A stretch of 64,000 nucleotides of DNA, taken from Paralvinella palmiformis (lineage: Eukaryota; Annelida; Polychaeta; Terebellida; Alvinellidae). The notes beneath the pieces were generated by a model. That model searched no databases and was not told the origin of the DNA. It saw only the letters and a list, made by a program, of their open reading frames with translations. Every line of letters starts with the position of its first letter. Position 1 is the stretch's first letter. This document shows positions 1 to 12,059 of this stretch, in pieces. Location of the stretch: positions 591,001 through 655,000 of the forward strand of contig JAODUP010000359.1 of NCBI GenBank assembly GCA_025642065.1. The letters run 5' to 3'. Position numbers and translations under genes: made by a program.

Positions 1-1508
1 GTTTTTCAATGTATACCCAAGTATTTATATGAGCGTACAGAGACATCGTGTTTTTCAATGTATACCCAAGTATTTATACTGAGCGTACAGAGACATCGAC
101 TGTTTTTCAATGTATACCAAGTATTTATACTGAGCGTACAAGACATCGACTGTTTTTCAATGTATACCCAAGTATTTATACTGAGGTACAGAGACATCGA
201 CTGTTTTCAATGTATACCCAAGTATTTATACTGACTGTACAGAGACATCGACTGTTTTTCAATGTATACCCAAGTATTTATACTGAGCGTACAGAGACAT
301 CGACTGTTTTTCAATGTATACCGAAGTATTTATATTGAGCGTACAGAGACATCGACTGTTTTTCAATGTATACCAAGTATTTATACTGAGGTACAGAGAC
401 ATCGACGTATTTTTCAATGTATCCCAGTATTTATACTGAGCGTACAGGACATCGACTGTTTTTCAATGTATACCCAAGTATTTATATTGAGCGTACAGAG
501 ACATCGACTGTTTTTCAATGTATACCCCAAATATTTATACTGAGCGTACAAGACATCGACTGTTTTTCAATGTATACCAAGTATTTATATTGAGCGTACA
601 GAGACATCGACTGTTTTTCAATGTATACCCAAGTATTTATACTGAGCGTACAGAGACATCGACTGTTTTTCAATGTATACCCAAGTATTTATACTGAGCG
701 TACAGAGACATCGACTGTTTTTCAATGTATACCCAAGTATTTATACTGAGCGTACAGAGACATCGACTGTTTTTCAATGTATACCCAAGTATTTATATTG
801 AGCGTACAGAGACATCGACTGTTTTTCAATGTATACCGAAGTATTTATACTGAGCGTACAAAGACATCGACTGTTTTTCAATGTATACCGAAGTATTTAT
901 ACTGAGCGTACAGAGACATCGACTGTTTTTCAATGTATACCCAAGTATTTATACTGAGGTACAGAGACATCGACTGTTTTTCAATTATCCCAAGTATTTA
1001 TATGAGCGTACAGACATCGACTGTTTTTCAATGTATACCCAAGTATTTATATTGAGTGTACAGAGACATCGACTGTTTTTCAATGTATACCAAGTATTTA
1101 TACTGAGCGTACAGAGACATCGACTGTTTTTCAAGATCCCAGTATTTTTACTAGGTACCATCGACTGTTTTTATTGTATACCCTTTTTTAGCGTACAGAG
1201 ACATCGACTGTTTTTCAATGTATACCGAAGTATTTATACTGAGCGTACAGACATCGACTGTTTTTCAATGTATACCCAAGTATTTATACTGAGTGTACAG
1301 AGACATCGACTGTTTTTCAATGTATACCGAAGTATTTATACTGAGCGTACAGAGACATCGACTGTTTTTCAATGTATACCCAAGTATTTATACTGAGCGT
1401 ACAGAGACGCCGACTGTTTTTCAATGTATACCCAAGTATTTATACTGAGTGTACAGAGACATCGACTGTTTTTCAATGTATACCCAAGTATTTATACTGA
1501 GTGTATAT
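1..1508. repeat. Satellite array, 52-bp unit
   Basis: About 29 head-to-tail copies of a 52-bp unit. Near-perfect neighbours, for example from 721 to 773, give the period directly. Each unit holds the stretch TTTTTCAATGTATACC followed by AAGTATTTATA and a GAGCGTACAGAGACATCGAC part. Copies between about 1120 and 1200 are shortened and scrambled, while those at 640-900 are almost identical. The window begins inside the array, so the true length is unknown. The array ends at about 1508 in unrelated sequence. Because 52 is not a multiple of three, the apparent open reading frames here only reflect the repeat. Confidence 0.97.
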
Positions 1509-2322
1509 ACTCGGGACGTCACTCAATTATTCAGGCACAAATTCCCGCACGATGGGTGGACAATTAGGAAATTCTTCCCGCGTAATTTTCAAAATTCCTC
1601 TTTTCAATTCCTATACGATATTTTCTTCTGCGAGGCAGTCATATTTAGTTGCCCAAGAGTAATCTCGCATTGGCTTAAACCGAAACAAAAAAGGTAGCAG
1701 AATGATCCATACCAATAATATTCTGGGAATTTTGCATTATATTCTTATGGAATATAGTGTCGCCAAAAACGAAGAACAGAGATTTACAACTGACGGAACA
1801 TATATTCCTCACCATCAGAGCAATTAATTAATGCACGTATTCAAAATCCCAGCTGATGTTGTAAATCACCCCGACTCTAAATGCCCTTAAAGCAAGCTTA
1901 GATCGAGCCTGGAGTCGATGGAAATATAGCCCAAAAAGCCGGTAAACGCATTCTATCATTGTAACAGCGCGACTCTAGGCTGGTCAATCACTATCTGCTA
2001 ACAGGCTACCAGCCTAAATGCCGAAGGGGATAAGCGTAAATGGCCAAAACTGTACATTTTCTCCAGTGTTGTCCACGGCTACGTCAAAACGAACGGTTCT
2101 CGTAATAACTAGAGCTCCAAGTAAATATTCTATTTGATATATGTGTTGATTGTCTACCGAGTTGCGGCGTTTCTTTGTTCTTGCTTCATTGTGTTCTTTT
2201 ATTGCTTTACTGCGCCGTTTTCGATTACAACTGAAATACCATTCGGTGACATTCTGATGGAATTCGATTTTTCCCTTCTTAATCTACACCTGCAGTATTT
2301 TATATATTGTCCTCCGTTTTCA
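1509..2322. other. Non-coding stretch, nothing recognised
   Basis: Unique-looking sequence between the satellite and the TGAG microsatellite. I see no exon, RNA gene or known repeat in it. Confidence 0.5.
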
Positions 2323-2358
2323 AGTGAGTGAGTGAGTGAGTGAGTGAGTGAGTGAGTG
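2323..2358. repeat. (TGAG)n microsatellite
   Basis: About nine uninterrupted copies of the tetramer TGAG. They lie directly next to a degenerate SINE-B copy. Confidence 0.95.
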
Positions 2359-2359
2359 G

Positions 2360-2475
2360 TTTGTTTGGTCTCGATACTGGTCACAGCTGGGACGTATGTT
2401 GACCACCAGGAGGCGCCATCCGGGAGAATCGTCCAACAAACAGGGATATGAATCGGAGTGGAACTCACGACTTGG
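2360..2475 (-). mobile_element. SINE-B copy, degenerate
   Basis: Shares the blocks ACTGGTCACA, GACNT..TGACCA and CCAACAAACAGG with the better copy at 16,960-17,105. The block GGAGTGGAACTCACGAC sits where the reverse-oriented box B lies in that copy. The assignment rests on this internal comparison only. Confidence 0.5.
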
Positions 2476-2940
2476 AGAAGATTTCTATCTCTGGTTTAGT
2501 GTAGCTGTCAGACTGTAGACCGAACGCTGACTATATATCAACCTATCTATCTACGTCTACTCAGTGTACCTGTAAATTGTTTTTCTGTTGGCAATATTTT
2601 TTACATCTTCACCAGGGTGTGTCTGTATTTGGTGGTCAATAGAGCGAACAACAACAACAATAGGCGTAATTGAGTTCGGAACTAAATTCTTTGTAGAATG
2701 ATGCTAAAAATACCGAGAAAATACTGGAACGAACGGATACGGGTAATTTAAGTTCAAGTAGTTCAGCCAAGCCACTGCTAAATACCATCGGGATAAACCA
2801 GAATTGTTTGCTGCAAGAGCAGAAATCTTTCTGCTGTGTTTACCGGATCCCGATTAGCAGTTGTTACGCTCATTGCCAACATTGCATCGTTAATGCTAAA
2901 TGGTGTGTTATATCCTGGGCAGTCTCCAACAGTCAGCCAA

Positions 2941-3142
2941 GGGCGCCTCCGTTGTCTAGCGGTAGTGTGTTGGACCACAGATCACTACCACCCGCGTTCG
3001 AATCTCGGCGTGGGCATATCTGAAGGTTGTTTCATCTTTGACTTCGCTTTATTACCTTTGGAGGTCGCTCGGCCCATTTAATCTACCATGTGCACAAAAG
3101 TGGCAGTAAAACACCAATCATCATCATCATCATCATCATCCA
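2941..3142 (+). mobile_element. tRNA-derived SINE (family A), near full length
   Basis: The head carries a box A-like TCTAGCGGTAGTGTG and a box B-like GTTCGAATCTC about 50 bases later, as in a tRNA-derived pol III promoter. The body contains GGGCATATCTGAAGG, then a CTTTGGAGGTCGCTCGG block and GTGCACAAAAGTGGC. The tail is a run of ATC triplets. At least a dozen related copies lie in this window in both orientations, which defines it as a dispersed repeat. It is not a functional tRNA gene, since no acceptor-stem closure is visible. Confidence 0.88.
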
Positions 3143-3631
3143 ACAGGAAGTCCCCCCTCGAATCATCATTGCATTTTCATATAAAAACTGAAGTATCATC
3201 ATCAGATACTGATTCTATGATGGCAAGAACTACACGGTTGAAGTGAAACTCGAGATGGTTTCAAAACCAGTGATCCAGTCATCTAGAAAGGGCAAATATG
3301 GATTTGTTACTTACAGGATATGGTAAGAGACGCAGAAACTGCATAGCGATGTAGTTAATCATTTTGCTGCAGGGTGTGGAAATTAATCATTTCAAAATCA
3401 TTCCAACAGTCTTTGGAACAAAGATAATCCAGTTAATTATTTATATTATCATTATTCTGATACCTTACAGATGACGTATTTTTCAGAGATTATAAATTCA
3501 AAATTAAGCAAATTATCTTCCTGAACTGATGGATGATTTCAATTTAATATATTGGGTGGGATTAAAATTGAAACTGTTTCTTTTAAAGAAAGTGGAACTG
3601 AAATTGATAAATTTAGAGTTGGCCTTTGGTG

Positions 3632-3735
3632 ATGATTGATGACGATTGGTGTTTTACGGCCACTTTTGTGCACATGATGGGCAAAATGGGCCGAGCGACC
3701 TCCAAAGCTAATGTAGCGAAGTCAAAGATGAATAG
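3632..3735 (-). mobile_element. SINE family A, 3' part
   Basis: Reverse-oriented body and ATC tail of family A (TGGTGTTTTACGGCCACTT, then CGAGCGACCTCC, then AAGTCAAAGATGAA). The tRNA-like head is absent. Confidence 0.8.
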
Positions 3736-3857
3736 AGTTGACCTTTGGAGTGAATATACCAAATAAATGGACATTCAACTTTGTTCTATATTTGCCATTC
3801 GTTTTTGTACTTTTGTTCGCATCAATATCATTATGATAACGAACATGCTGATTAAGC

Positions 3858-3859
<2 letters not shown>

Positions 3860-3899
<40 letters not shown>
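3860..3899. repeat. (AT)n microsatellite
   Basis: About 19 TA dinucleotides without interruption. Confidence 0.95.
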
Positions 3900-3902
<3 letters not shown>

Positions 3903-4404
3903 CATTGTATGGATCAAGAAATAAAGGAACAAGTTTGACGTTATGCTGTTGGACGTAACATCCCAGCAACAACTGAATGTCGAAGAAGGCCAAAATACCA
4001 ACCGGATGTTGCTGAAGGCCATACGAGTCCCACCGAATTTTGTTACAGCTTCTGGATGATGCACGCTTGGTATACCACAGCTGGATACATCTAACACCGA
4101 TCTCACGAAATAAGTCAGGACTAAACATACCCATGTACCATCATATCGATCAATTATATAAAACTATATTTCTCCATCACATCAATGCAGCAAAATCTCA
4201 TTCGAACACAAATCAATTGGTCATCTGTAGAAGCAGCTGAACTATATAGAACTTCACACAAAAAAAATGACTGCGCATATCTAAAGTTCAAAATAAGCTG
4301 GACAAGATCGATATGCTTCAATAGAAAATATCAATAACAAAAAAATTGATATTGTTTAATTTGTGTGACACCGTATAATTGAGAACCGCTTTGCTTCGTC
4401 GCAG

Positions 4405-4562
4405 TTGGCCACAAATCTCAACCAGCCTCGAGTTCAAATCTCGGCGTGGGCATATCTGAAGGATGGTTCATGTTTCATTTCAGCTCTTTACCTTTGGAGG
4501 TCGCTTGGCCGATTTAGTTTACCCTGTGTACAAACGTGGCCGTAAAACGTCAAACATCCAAA
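4405..4562 (+). mobile_element. SINE family A, diverged head
   Basis: Box B-like GAGTTCAAATCTCGG followed by GTGGGCATATCTGAAGG, the CTTTGGAGGTCGCTTGGCC block and GTGGCCGTAAAACG. Box A is no longer clear. Confidence 0.78.
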
Positions 4563-4780
4563 AGCTTTACATGTAACAACTAACAGGTAAATTTTAGAGT
4601 ATGGATGAATAATACAATTTAAGGATGTGCGCTATTAAAGAGGTATAGGTGCTATTTTGCAGAATTGTTGAGAATGGTAAATACTAAAATTCAAATAAGC
4701 CTTCAACATTGGGATATGAACAGACACTATTAACATTTAATGGTATACTCAAATATTTATCTTGATCATTAGCTTAGTTC

Positions 4781-4966
4781 ATGATTGATTGATCATTTAC
4801 GACAACTTTTGTGCACACGGTAGGCTAAATGGGTCGAGCGACCTCCAAAGGTAATGAAGCGAAGTCAAAGATGAAACACTCTTCAGATAAGCCCACACAG
4901 AGATTCGAACTCAGGTGGTAGTGATCTGTGGTCCAACGCGCTACTAACTAGACCATGGAGGCGACT
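4781..4966 (-). mobile_element. SINE family A, near full length
   Basis: Reads on the minus strand from a head (ATGGTCTAGTTAGTAGCGCG) through box B (GAGTTCGAATCTC) to the body. The ATC tail has been replaced by a short TGATTGATTGATCATT run. Confidence 0.85.
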
Positions 4967-4986
4967 TCATTATCTTAATTGTGTCC

Positions 4987-5010
4987 ATATATATATATAT
5001 ATATATATAT
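4987..5010. repeat. (AT)n microsatellite
   Basis: Twelve AT dinucleotides directly after the SINE at 4781-4966. Confidence 0.92.
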
Positions 5011-6434
5011 TAGAAGTTTGTGACGGTATTTAGTTTTCTTAAAACTGGTAGAACTGCCAAATGTAAAACAATGCCTCAGTGGCAAAATTTCCAATTTTTT
5101 TTGTGGTATTATTTTACAAAACCCTGACGCAGCACGGTATTTATTCTCAGAGGCCCTCTGAAAGGCTGCCTATCTAAGCGTTTATGTGATGACCGGATCC
5201 GGAAGATTACGGCGTTTAGTTCAATTATCACCAATACCAGAGAACACAAACGCCTTTTAAAGACTGGATGATGATCAACATGTTCTAGGGTCTACATTTA
5301 TGTCGAACAGCGTCATGCGATGATGATATAAAACTACCGAAGAGTGGCACAACGTTTAGCTGAATCGGTCACCGACGAAAAGAAACCTAAACGGGTTGAC
5401 TTCGCAAATTCGGTTAAATCGGGGTGATTAAGGAATTCGAGTATTTACCATTACTGATTAGGTCAAAATAGTATCAATGACAGGAGCTGCTAATTAACCA
5501 TAGATTATCTACTTTTTGGAACTAATTCAATATCTGTTAATTAGACAAATATAATCCCCAGAGAAGTGATGAAAATGTCTTCCAGAAAATGTATTTCGTT
5601 TACTCAGATCGAACAGAGACTTATCTGTCAATTATCAGACTTCGAACATCACCGTCACTGGATACATGGTTGGAGGTAACTTAGCAGGTTTTGAGAGCAA
5701 TAAGGCGATTGGCTAATGACTGTTTCTTGAACGAACATTTATACTTCAATACTAACGAGAATGTGATAGCCGGTTACAGTTAACTGGTACAGTGATTATG
5801 AAACATTGTTTAATTTTCTCGACCGTAACTGAGTGGTCAAACTGGGAACTCATTGGTCTTGGATGGTAGAGGTTATTCAAAATTAATTATTTTAAAAAAA
5901 ACCAGAAATATTGTCACCTCTATTTTTAATCGGTGTCAGAAGTGACGGTACAAGATTTACTACCATCGACAACAGTGACGATTCATTGTGCGATCGAAGA
6001 AGAGCTCAAGAAATACGTCATTATGAAGCATCATTCAACAGTTCAGCACTTGGAGAGTGGACTGTGCAGTACATTGCACGGGAACAAGAAACCCCAAATC
6101 GGAAAGGGAAAAGCACAATTAATATAGTTTTACAAATCAAATACGGTAAGCAGATTTATATTAATATACAAATAAGACCAGTGCCAATTAATTGCCTCCG
6201 TATGTGACATCAAGTAAAGGCTCAAACTGGCTCATTCTGTTGGAAAATCACACGGTCAAATGAATAGATATGTCCACCCTTGAGGTGGACAGGCAATAAG
6301 CAGCAACGGTAACTATATAGTTCAAGCCCAGATTTTGGTGTTTATGCATGTAACATCTATATATAAATAACAGTTTATGAAGTGCAAAGATATACCAAGT
6401 TCATGGCAACCCTCCAGCAGAGCTATCACAGATA
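5011..6434. other. Non-coding stretch with one weak exon-like segment
   Basis: No family is recognised. Between 5936 and 6146 (plus) a GTGTCAG acceptor-like site, an open frame of about 70 codons and a TACGGTAAGC donor-like site follow each other. The translation (SDGTRFTTIDNSDDSL at the start) matches nothing I know. I treat it as chance or as a relic of an unknown gene. Confidence 0.35.
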
Positions 6435-6437
6435 GTT

Positions 6438-6480
6438 TAGTAAGTGTGCTTCATTAAATATACATTATTATTATTATATT
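6438..6480 (+). mobile_element. LINE 3' tail fragment
   Basis: TTCATTAAATATACATTATT followed by ATT repeats closely matches the last 45 bases of the LINE end at 19,620-19,665. Only the tail is present. Confidence 0.55.
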
Positions 6481-7790
6481 TTCATACAGTTTTTTCTTCT
6501 TACTAAATGGACCACCAATGGCTTATCCTATGACATATTAAACTTCTTGAGATCCTTTACACAGGAGTAAGCATAGGAACATTAATGATCATGAGATGTC
6601 AATTACTATTCATCACCGATTGTTTAGAGCCGGTAAGACATTTGAGACCAGAATGCCACCTCATAATATGGAATTATGAATATTGTGCGCCGTTATTAAC
6701 ACTGTATTGAATGGTGTGCTATTTTCGGTTGTGGAATTAGGCTGCAGTCAATGTTACGCTGATCATTGCAGTCTGACCATAATAAGCAGTTTTGGTATTG
6801 GATAGAATCCAAATTCATTAAAAAATCAAATTAACAGAAATTATATCTTATTGTTTGACTGTGCTGCCTTTTACTGTATACACATAAACAATCACTATTG
6901 CCACGATGCAACTCATGCAGCCAGATGACTGAAATAGGTGTATATATAAACATTGTATTTGATAAAATTACCCATTATGTGATAATTAGAAATTTCTTAC
7001 AATTCTTTGTTTCATATTTAAGAAGTATTTCAGGCCTTCGGATTTCGCAGTGAGTAAAATCACGGAGCCAAAATTTCATTTCCCATGATTTTTATATTAA
7101 GTATGACTATTCACCAAAAATAAATTAATTTTTTTTTTGGTTTTATTAAATTATGTTTCTGATATCGCACTACTGTTTGACACAATCATGAAACCTGATT
7201 CAGATTATAGTGTTAACTGAATGCCTGCGTTCTGGTCCAGATAAGCCAGAATCGGAGTTCCAACACACAATCAAATCGAATGTGACTGAAGTATTCTGCA
7301 CGATGGCAACCATATCTAAAGGAAAAACGTCTGAATTGGTCTGCATTAAAACATTCGGAAAGTGGTTTTTCGGTGAACATTGTATAATTGTGAGACAAAA
7401 ATGTGTATTCATTGAACCATACAGTTAATTATGTTACAAATGCAGCTGAAGTAAAAATATCTTTATTTAAATCAATGATATGAAAAATGGGTTCCCATTA
7501 CTTGTTTTTGTGGAACCTAAAAACAGTTTCTGATGGGATCCCATGATCGCGATCCACAGAACAAAAAAGCATTTCCCATGAAATTTGAAATCCAAAGGCC
7601 TGTATTTCCAAGCATTTACACACATTCCAGACTTTCATGCACAGTTATAGTTCAAGATTATTCAAATTTCCATATTGTTAGACACTGTCCTGACCTAAAC
7701 CTGTAATGAATCAGTTTAGTTTATCTTTAATTAAAATAATGTACCACAGCATACGTTTAGGCATACAGGACTAGCTATTTTCATCAACCC

Positions 7791-7826
<36 letters not shown>

Positions 7827-8366
7827 TAAATAACATGGTGGTATTGATGTGTGTTATCATGTGGTGCAATTGATGTGCGATATCTTAATGGAGTTCAATT
7901 TAATAATATGCATGTCTCTGGAATCTTCTGACTTAGCTACAGGGTCATGAAATTGTTATCAAAGCATCCACTGGATGACATAAAGAGCTGTAATTTATTA
8001 AATGTGTATGAAATTGAAAAAAAAAGTAAACATTTTCTTAACTTCGAAAGTCACCAAAATATACTATCTTAAAATGCTATACAAAAAAACCCTGCTTGCT
8101 GTGCAATGTTAACATTCCACAGCAACAATTGATATGGAATGTTTTAGACTAATTAGAACTAACTAACTGCTTTCATAAAGGTTTTTTATGACTTTCAGAA
8201 ATGAAACATATTTTGATATGTAGGCTATTATGATTAATATCTATTTTGTGCAAAAACATTTGTGGTCAATAAATCTTGTCGCCAAAGTCACTAAGATTTC
8301 CAGATCAATAGAATTGAGAAGTAAGATCAACATTGATACACTACTTAGCTGATAAATTACCATAAA
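6481..8366. other. Non-coding stretch
   Basis: AT-rich sequence with an (AT)n tract at 7793-7822. No exon of a known family is visible on either strand, and the open frames at 7200-7430 overlap one another and have no recognisable content. Confidence 0.45.
7793..7822. repeat. (AT)n microsatellite
   Basis: Fourteen TA dinucleotides. Confidence 0.93.
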
Positions 8367-8534
8367 ATGGTGGAAAACAACTTGGACATAACAGAAAACA
8401 AAACAGAACTGCTCTACAAATGCACACATCAAGAGAAGCACTACATCGTAGTACATGGCCAGGGTTTTTCTTTTACACTAATAGATCTCCAGCAACTTGC
8501 ATTCCGAGACTATCTATCGGCAGCACTGAATTAA
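8367..8534 (+). CDS. Possible small protein or exon, 55 codons, unknown
   Basis: An ATG at 8367 opens a 55-codon frame ending in TAA at 8532-8534. It starts MVENNLDITENKTELLYKC and ends AFRDYLSAALN. Unlike most chance frames here, its composition is balanced (acidic, basic and hydrophobic residues mixed, few Phe/Ile/Asn runs), which is why I list it. An acceptor-like TTTCCAG lies 65 bases upstream, but stops in this frame precede the ATG. No AATAAA follows closely and I do not recognise a family. It could be a single-exon micropeptide, the last exon of an unseen gene, a piece of an old element, or chance. Confidence 0.22.
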   Translation: MVENNLDITENKTELLYKCTHQEKHYIVVHGQGFSFTLIDLQQLAFRDYLSAALN

Positions 8535-8754
8535 ACAAAAAATCTTAATAATAGCAGTAGAAGGGGGCAATCATTTCTCATGCAACGTACAAATCAGCAA
8601 TTTGGTATCTCGAGGTTAAAAAAACAACCCCAAACAACATAAAAACTACGATCGTCAAAGAAACAACGCCACTATTTGGGTGCTATGAGCGTTTTAAAAC
8701 TATAAACAATACAACAAGTTTGATAGAATCTCTATCTGGATAATACTGAGTAAG

Positions 8755-8860
8755 TGAGTAAGGTCTTTGTTATAGCCGTGGCGCTGGTCATCTCCGCGTT
8801 ATCTAACTGAGAAGACCACTCCTTAGAGAAACGTCCCACACACTTATTCTCTGCTTGGAT
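8755..8860 (-). mobile_element. SINE-B related fragment, weak
   Basis: GGCGCTGGTCATCTCCGCG and AGAAACGTCCCACACAC recall the CACTGGTCACAC and AAACACATCCCACAAACAC blocks of SINE-B at 16,960. The similarity is low. Confidence 0.3.
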
Positions 8861-10780
8861 AATAACTCTGATCTTCTAAAATGCAATCCATTCTGTTGTT
8901 CTGAACTGCCCAAATAACTGCACCGAGCACGGAGATGGGTCGGTCTCATCGGGCACAGAAAGCTATCTCACCATTACAAAACACCGAATTGATCAAACCT
9001 GGGAGGGGGTGGCGGGTGGCCGTGGGGGTGGGACAAACAACGAAGTACTACAAACCAGGCCCACGCCAGAGCCACATACAATATTGCTACAGTATTACGC
9101 TATGCAGTCACTTAATGGCACTCGAGCACCGACACGGTTTTCAACAAGTTATGTCCAGAATGTGCTGTTAACATAGCTTTAACGGTGCGGTGTGCTGATC
9201 ACATCGCTAGTTTGATGAATCGGCAAGTTACGAACACTGCAGCATCCACCGAAACATGCTAACGGCAATGTGACATGGTTCTCTCTCTCTCACTCTCGCA
9301 TAAATATAAATAACCAGCAATATTCGAACAACGAATTGATCTGCTACAAGCGTGGCCACAGTGTAACGGTTTTGCGGCATTATTAAAATATCTGAGAACA
9401 ATCGCAAATATCCTAGTTGATAGTAATCCATCCAAATCCATCACGGCGTGTTTTTCCTATTTAAGCCGGACTGATACATCTATGAAGCATGCCATGTGAG
9501 TGCAATTTCGGGAAGACTGGTGATGCGCTTAGAGCAGAGTGAGGTGAACGTACATGCGAATACGTGGACGTTTATATGCCCTTCAAGTAAACAACATGAT
9601 TTACATAAAAATATTTTTTTTTTACATATTCATGGACAGGAATACATCTTCGTGCTTGTCTCGAGTTAGTGACATGTATGATAGCCAACACCATACATAT
9701 TCATACTTCCCTCTAATGAACAGATATTGTTATGTAAATAAACAGGACTGTGTACATCTGCCAGTACATAAACAAACCCCAAACGTGCTGTCCTATAGGC
9801 TGGCATACAGCTATGGATTGAATATCACTCAAATTTGGGATGGATCATGACTAATACCACTTACTTAGTATGACAGGAGATAGGACAGATGCTCTTAAAT
9901 ATGAGAGATGAGTCATTCGATTGTGGGAAGTCGGATGCGGAGCGTCTTGCTGCAAACAGACTAAAGGATGTGCACCTTAAGTTTCTACCTCCTCAATCGG
10001 TCTTGGGTTGAACTTGTTAGATACATCCAAGTCTTATTACAACAGACATCAGATACCCAGAAATCTGTATATTCAGGCATACGTCTGTTGGATTGATACC
10101 TCCTCACGTTAACCGCTGCAACTAGATGCATATTGGCGTACAGACCTCTATAGCTCAACTTTTAGTAAAAGAAAAGTGACGTTACCAATGGAACATTTTT
10201 AAAGCTTGACAATGAAATGATGGATTCTTTTTCTGACTCAGTCTTTCAGTTTAACTACGTTGTTGTTATTGGATTTGGGTTTAATTTCCGGCATTTTCTT
10301 GTAGGACTTAATTAACTATGACAACAGGTGTCCAACGCCATTTGCCATTTAACTGTGAGTTTTCGCTGGTTTGGATTAATTACCCAGTTTTTGTTAATAG
10401 TCTGGCAGCTCATGATGCACGTCTTTTTCCCCACTTTCCAAGCGTTGTTAACAGGCCAATTACCACGCATAGAGATCCCTCTGTTTACGTATGCTTCTGG
10501 AGGGACAGAAATCGTTCGTGGCACAAAAGGTTGAGAGGCTGAGGGGTGTGCACGTTAATACTCAAGTCTATTCCCACGTGGCCCAAACATAGCCCAAGCA
10601 TTACTTTAACTCTATAAACATGCCTCTGGCACCGAAGTGCCACAGACGCCACGCAAATTGTGATCATAAATAGCAGAACTGATAGTACATGTGACGACCC
10701 ACAGCTCAGATTAACTGATACCAGGGACTAAGCAATTAAGACATGGCGCATTCATCAGGAAATTGATTAGGGGTTAGGAT
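8861..10780. other. Non-coding stretch, nothing recognised
   Basis: Several open frames of 60-98 codons overlap on both strands, including around 9554-9850 and 10,312-10,540. None shows a domain, conserved motif or splice pattern. I see no gene. Confidence 0.4.
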
Positions 10781-10885
10781 CATTGAGTCGAGTCATTTTG
10801 CCTCTGCACTGGTCACACCCAGGCCACATAGTCGAGAGGTGATTGCCTAGAGAAATATCCCGCAAATTGATTTGATTGAGGGGGT
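10781..10885 (-). mobile_element. SINE-B copy, partial
   Basis: GCCTCTGCACTGGTCACACC and AGAAATATCCCGCAAA match the corresponding blocks of the copy at 16,960-17,105 in the same orientation. The tRNA-like head is lost. Confidence 0.5.
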
Positions 10886-11577
10886 GACTCGTTGCATGAT
10901 TTTAATTACTGTTGATACTGCAGCTGCTGCTACTAATGACATCTACACTACCCCCCCCCCAAAAAAAAAGCAGTCTGAAGGACACTCACTGAAACTTTTG
11001 TTGCTGAAACTGGTTTAGGAATTTATTTTAAACGTGGGACATAAAATAAAAATAAGACATATCATTTTTTTATTAGCATCTCTACTCCCATCACACTTAC
11101 TACAAACATAAATAGAACGAAGTGTGTTTAATGGTTATCAAACTGGGAATATAACAATTTGCTTCAGACATTATGGCGAGTCATAAAACTAGACAAAATC
11201 ACTGGAGATGAAATTGGCTGATTAATACTAATGGAGACTCGTCTGTACTGATATTAATTAAAACTGAAATTTATATAATCTTTAACACTATTAACTAGAC
11301 GTGTATTCTGTAGAAGTGCCAGGTAAATATTTGCTGGCACACAAAGGATTAAAAATGTTGTAATATACTATTTGTGTAAAAATCATAAAATATTACATAT
11401 AAAACATATCAACAATTCACAACGGTATATATACATTTTTATATTTGTACTGAGCGCGATGTGTTCACTGTAGACAAAGTGTGTTTAAAATGAATTCAGT
11501 GCTTCCAAAGCTGGATAGAAAAGATATCACTTCTCGAGTCACATAACTTAGTTACCCAGCTGACCAAAGTGAAGTGA

Positions 11578-11705
11578 GATGTTTTATTTTGCAACTTTTG
11601 GACAGATGGTAGATTAAATTGGCCAGCAAATCCAATCTCAGAAGACAATAAGGCACGTGGAAGATAAAACACCCTTCAGACACAGGCCAGACAGGATCTG
11701 AATTC
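11578..11705 (-). mobile_element. SINE family A, strongly diverged
   Basis: The order of blocks is that of reverse-oriented family A: GATGTTTTATTTTGCAACTT, GGTAGATTAAATTGGCC, AAAACACCCTTCAGACAC. Individual blocks are eroded. Confidence 0.45.
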
Positions 11706-12018
11706 TCGTACTACATTTTACTGGTTAAACCCCAAACCAGACAAAAATAAGGTTGTTTCTCTAAAATCTTGTATTGCCTCGGCCTCTCGGATTATACCAA
11801 ACATAAACTCAGATGATTTGCAACTGGCTATAATTACTCATCATTTTTTTTTGCGCTAAGCTCAATAATAACCATATTCCCGTAGTCTCAGAATAATCAG
11901 TATACATCAATCAAATAAATATAAACCTTTTTCCAGTAATTTAACTCCTGATTTAAATCAACTGATTTAATGAGAAAAACTCTGGTAAGTTAAAGAAGGT
12001 ACTAAATTTAGTGTTTGA

Positions 12019-12020
<2 letters not shown>

Positions 12021-12058
<38 letters not shown>
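12021..12058. repeat. (GT)n microsatellite
   Basis: About 18 GT dinucleotides followed by GTGAGTGTGAGAG. Confidence 0.95.

Positions 12059-12059
<1 letters not shown>

Noticed and set aside
6..1697. Several long open frames in the left 1.5 kb rich in FQCIP/SIYTE repeats
   Set aside because: They are translations of the 52-bp satellite, which moves frame each unit. No gene is implied.
2940..3010. Apparent tRNA gene
   Set aside because: It is the head of SINE family A, repeated many times in the window with the same body.
6909..6940. Minus-strand HLAA-type triplets that could be an ankyrin exon
   Set aside because: The frame is broken on both sides and the rest of the repeat is missing.
9259..9444. 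Minus-strand frame with LHCGHACSRSIRC, looking like part of a MIB1 RING finger
   Set aside because: Only the CGH triplet fits. The Cys spacing and surrounding residues do not match a RING finger and no splice sites frame it.
10312..10542. Overlapping frames of about 70 codons in several phases on both strands
   Set aside because: Lack of stops in several frames at once reflects local composition; none has recognisable content.
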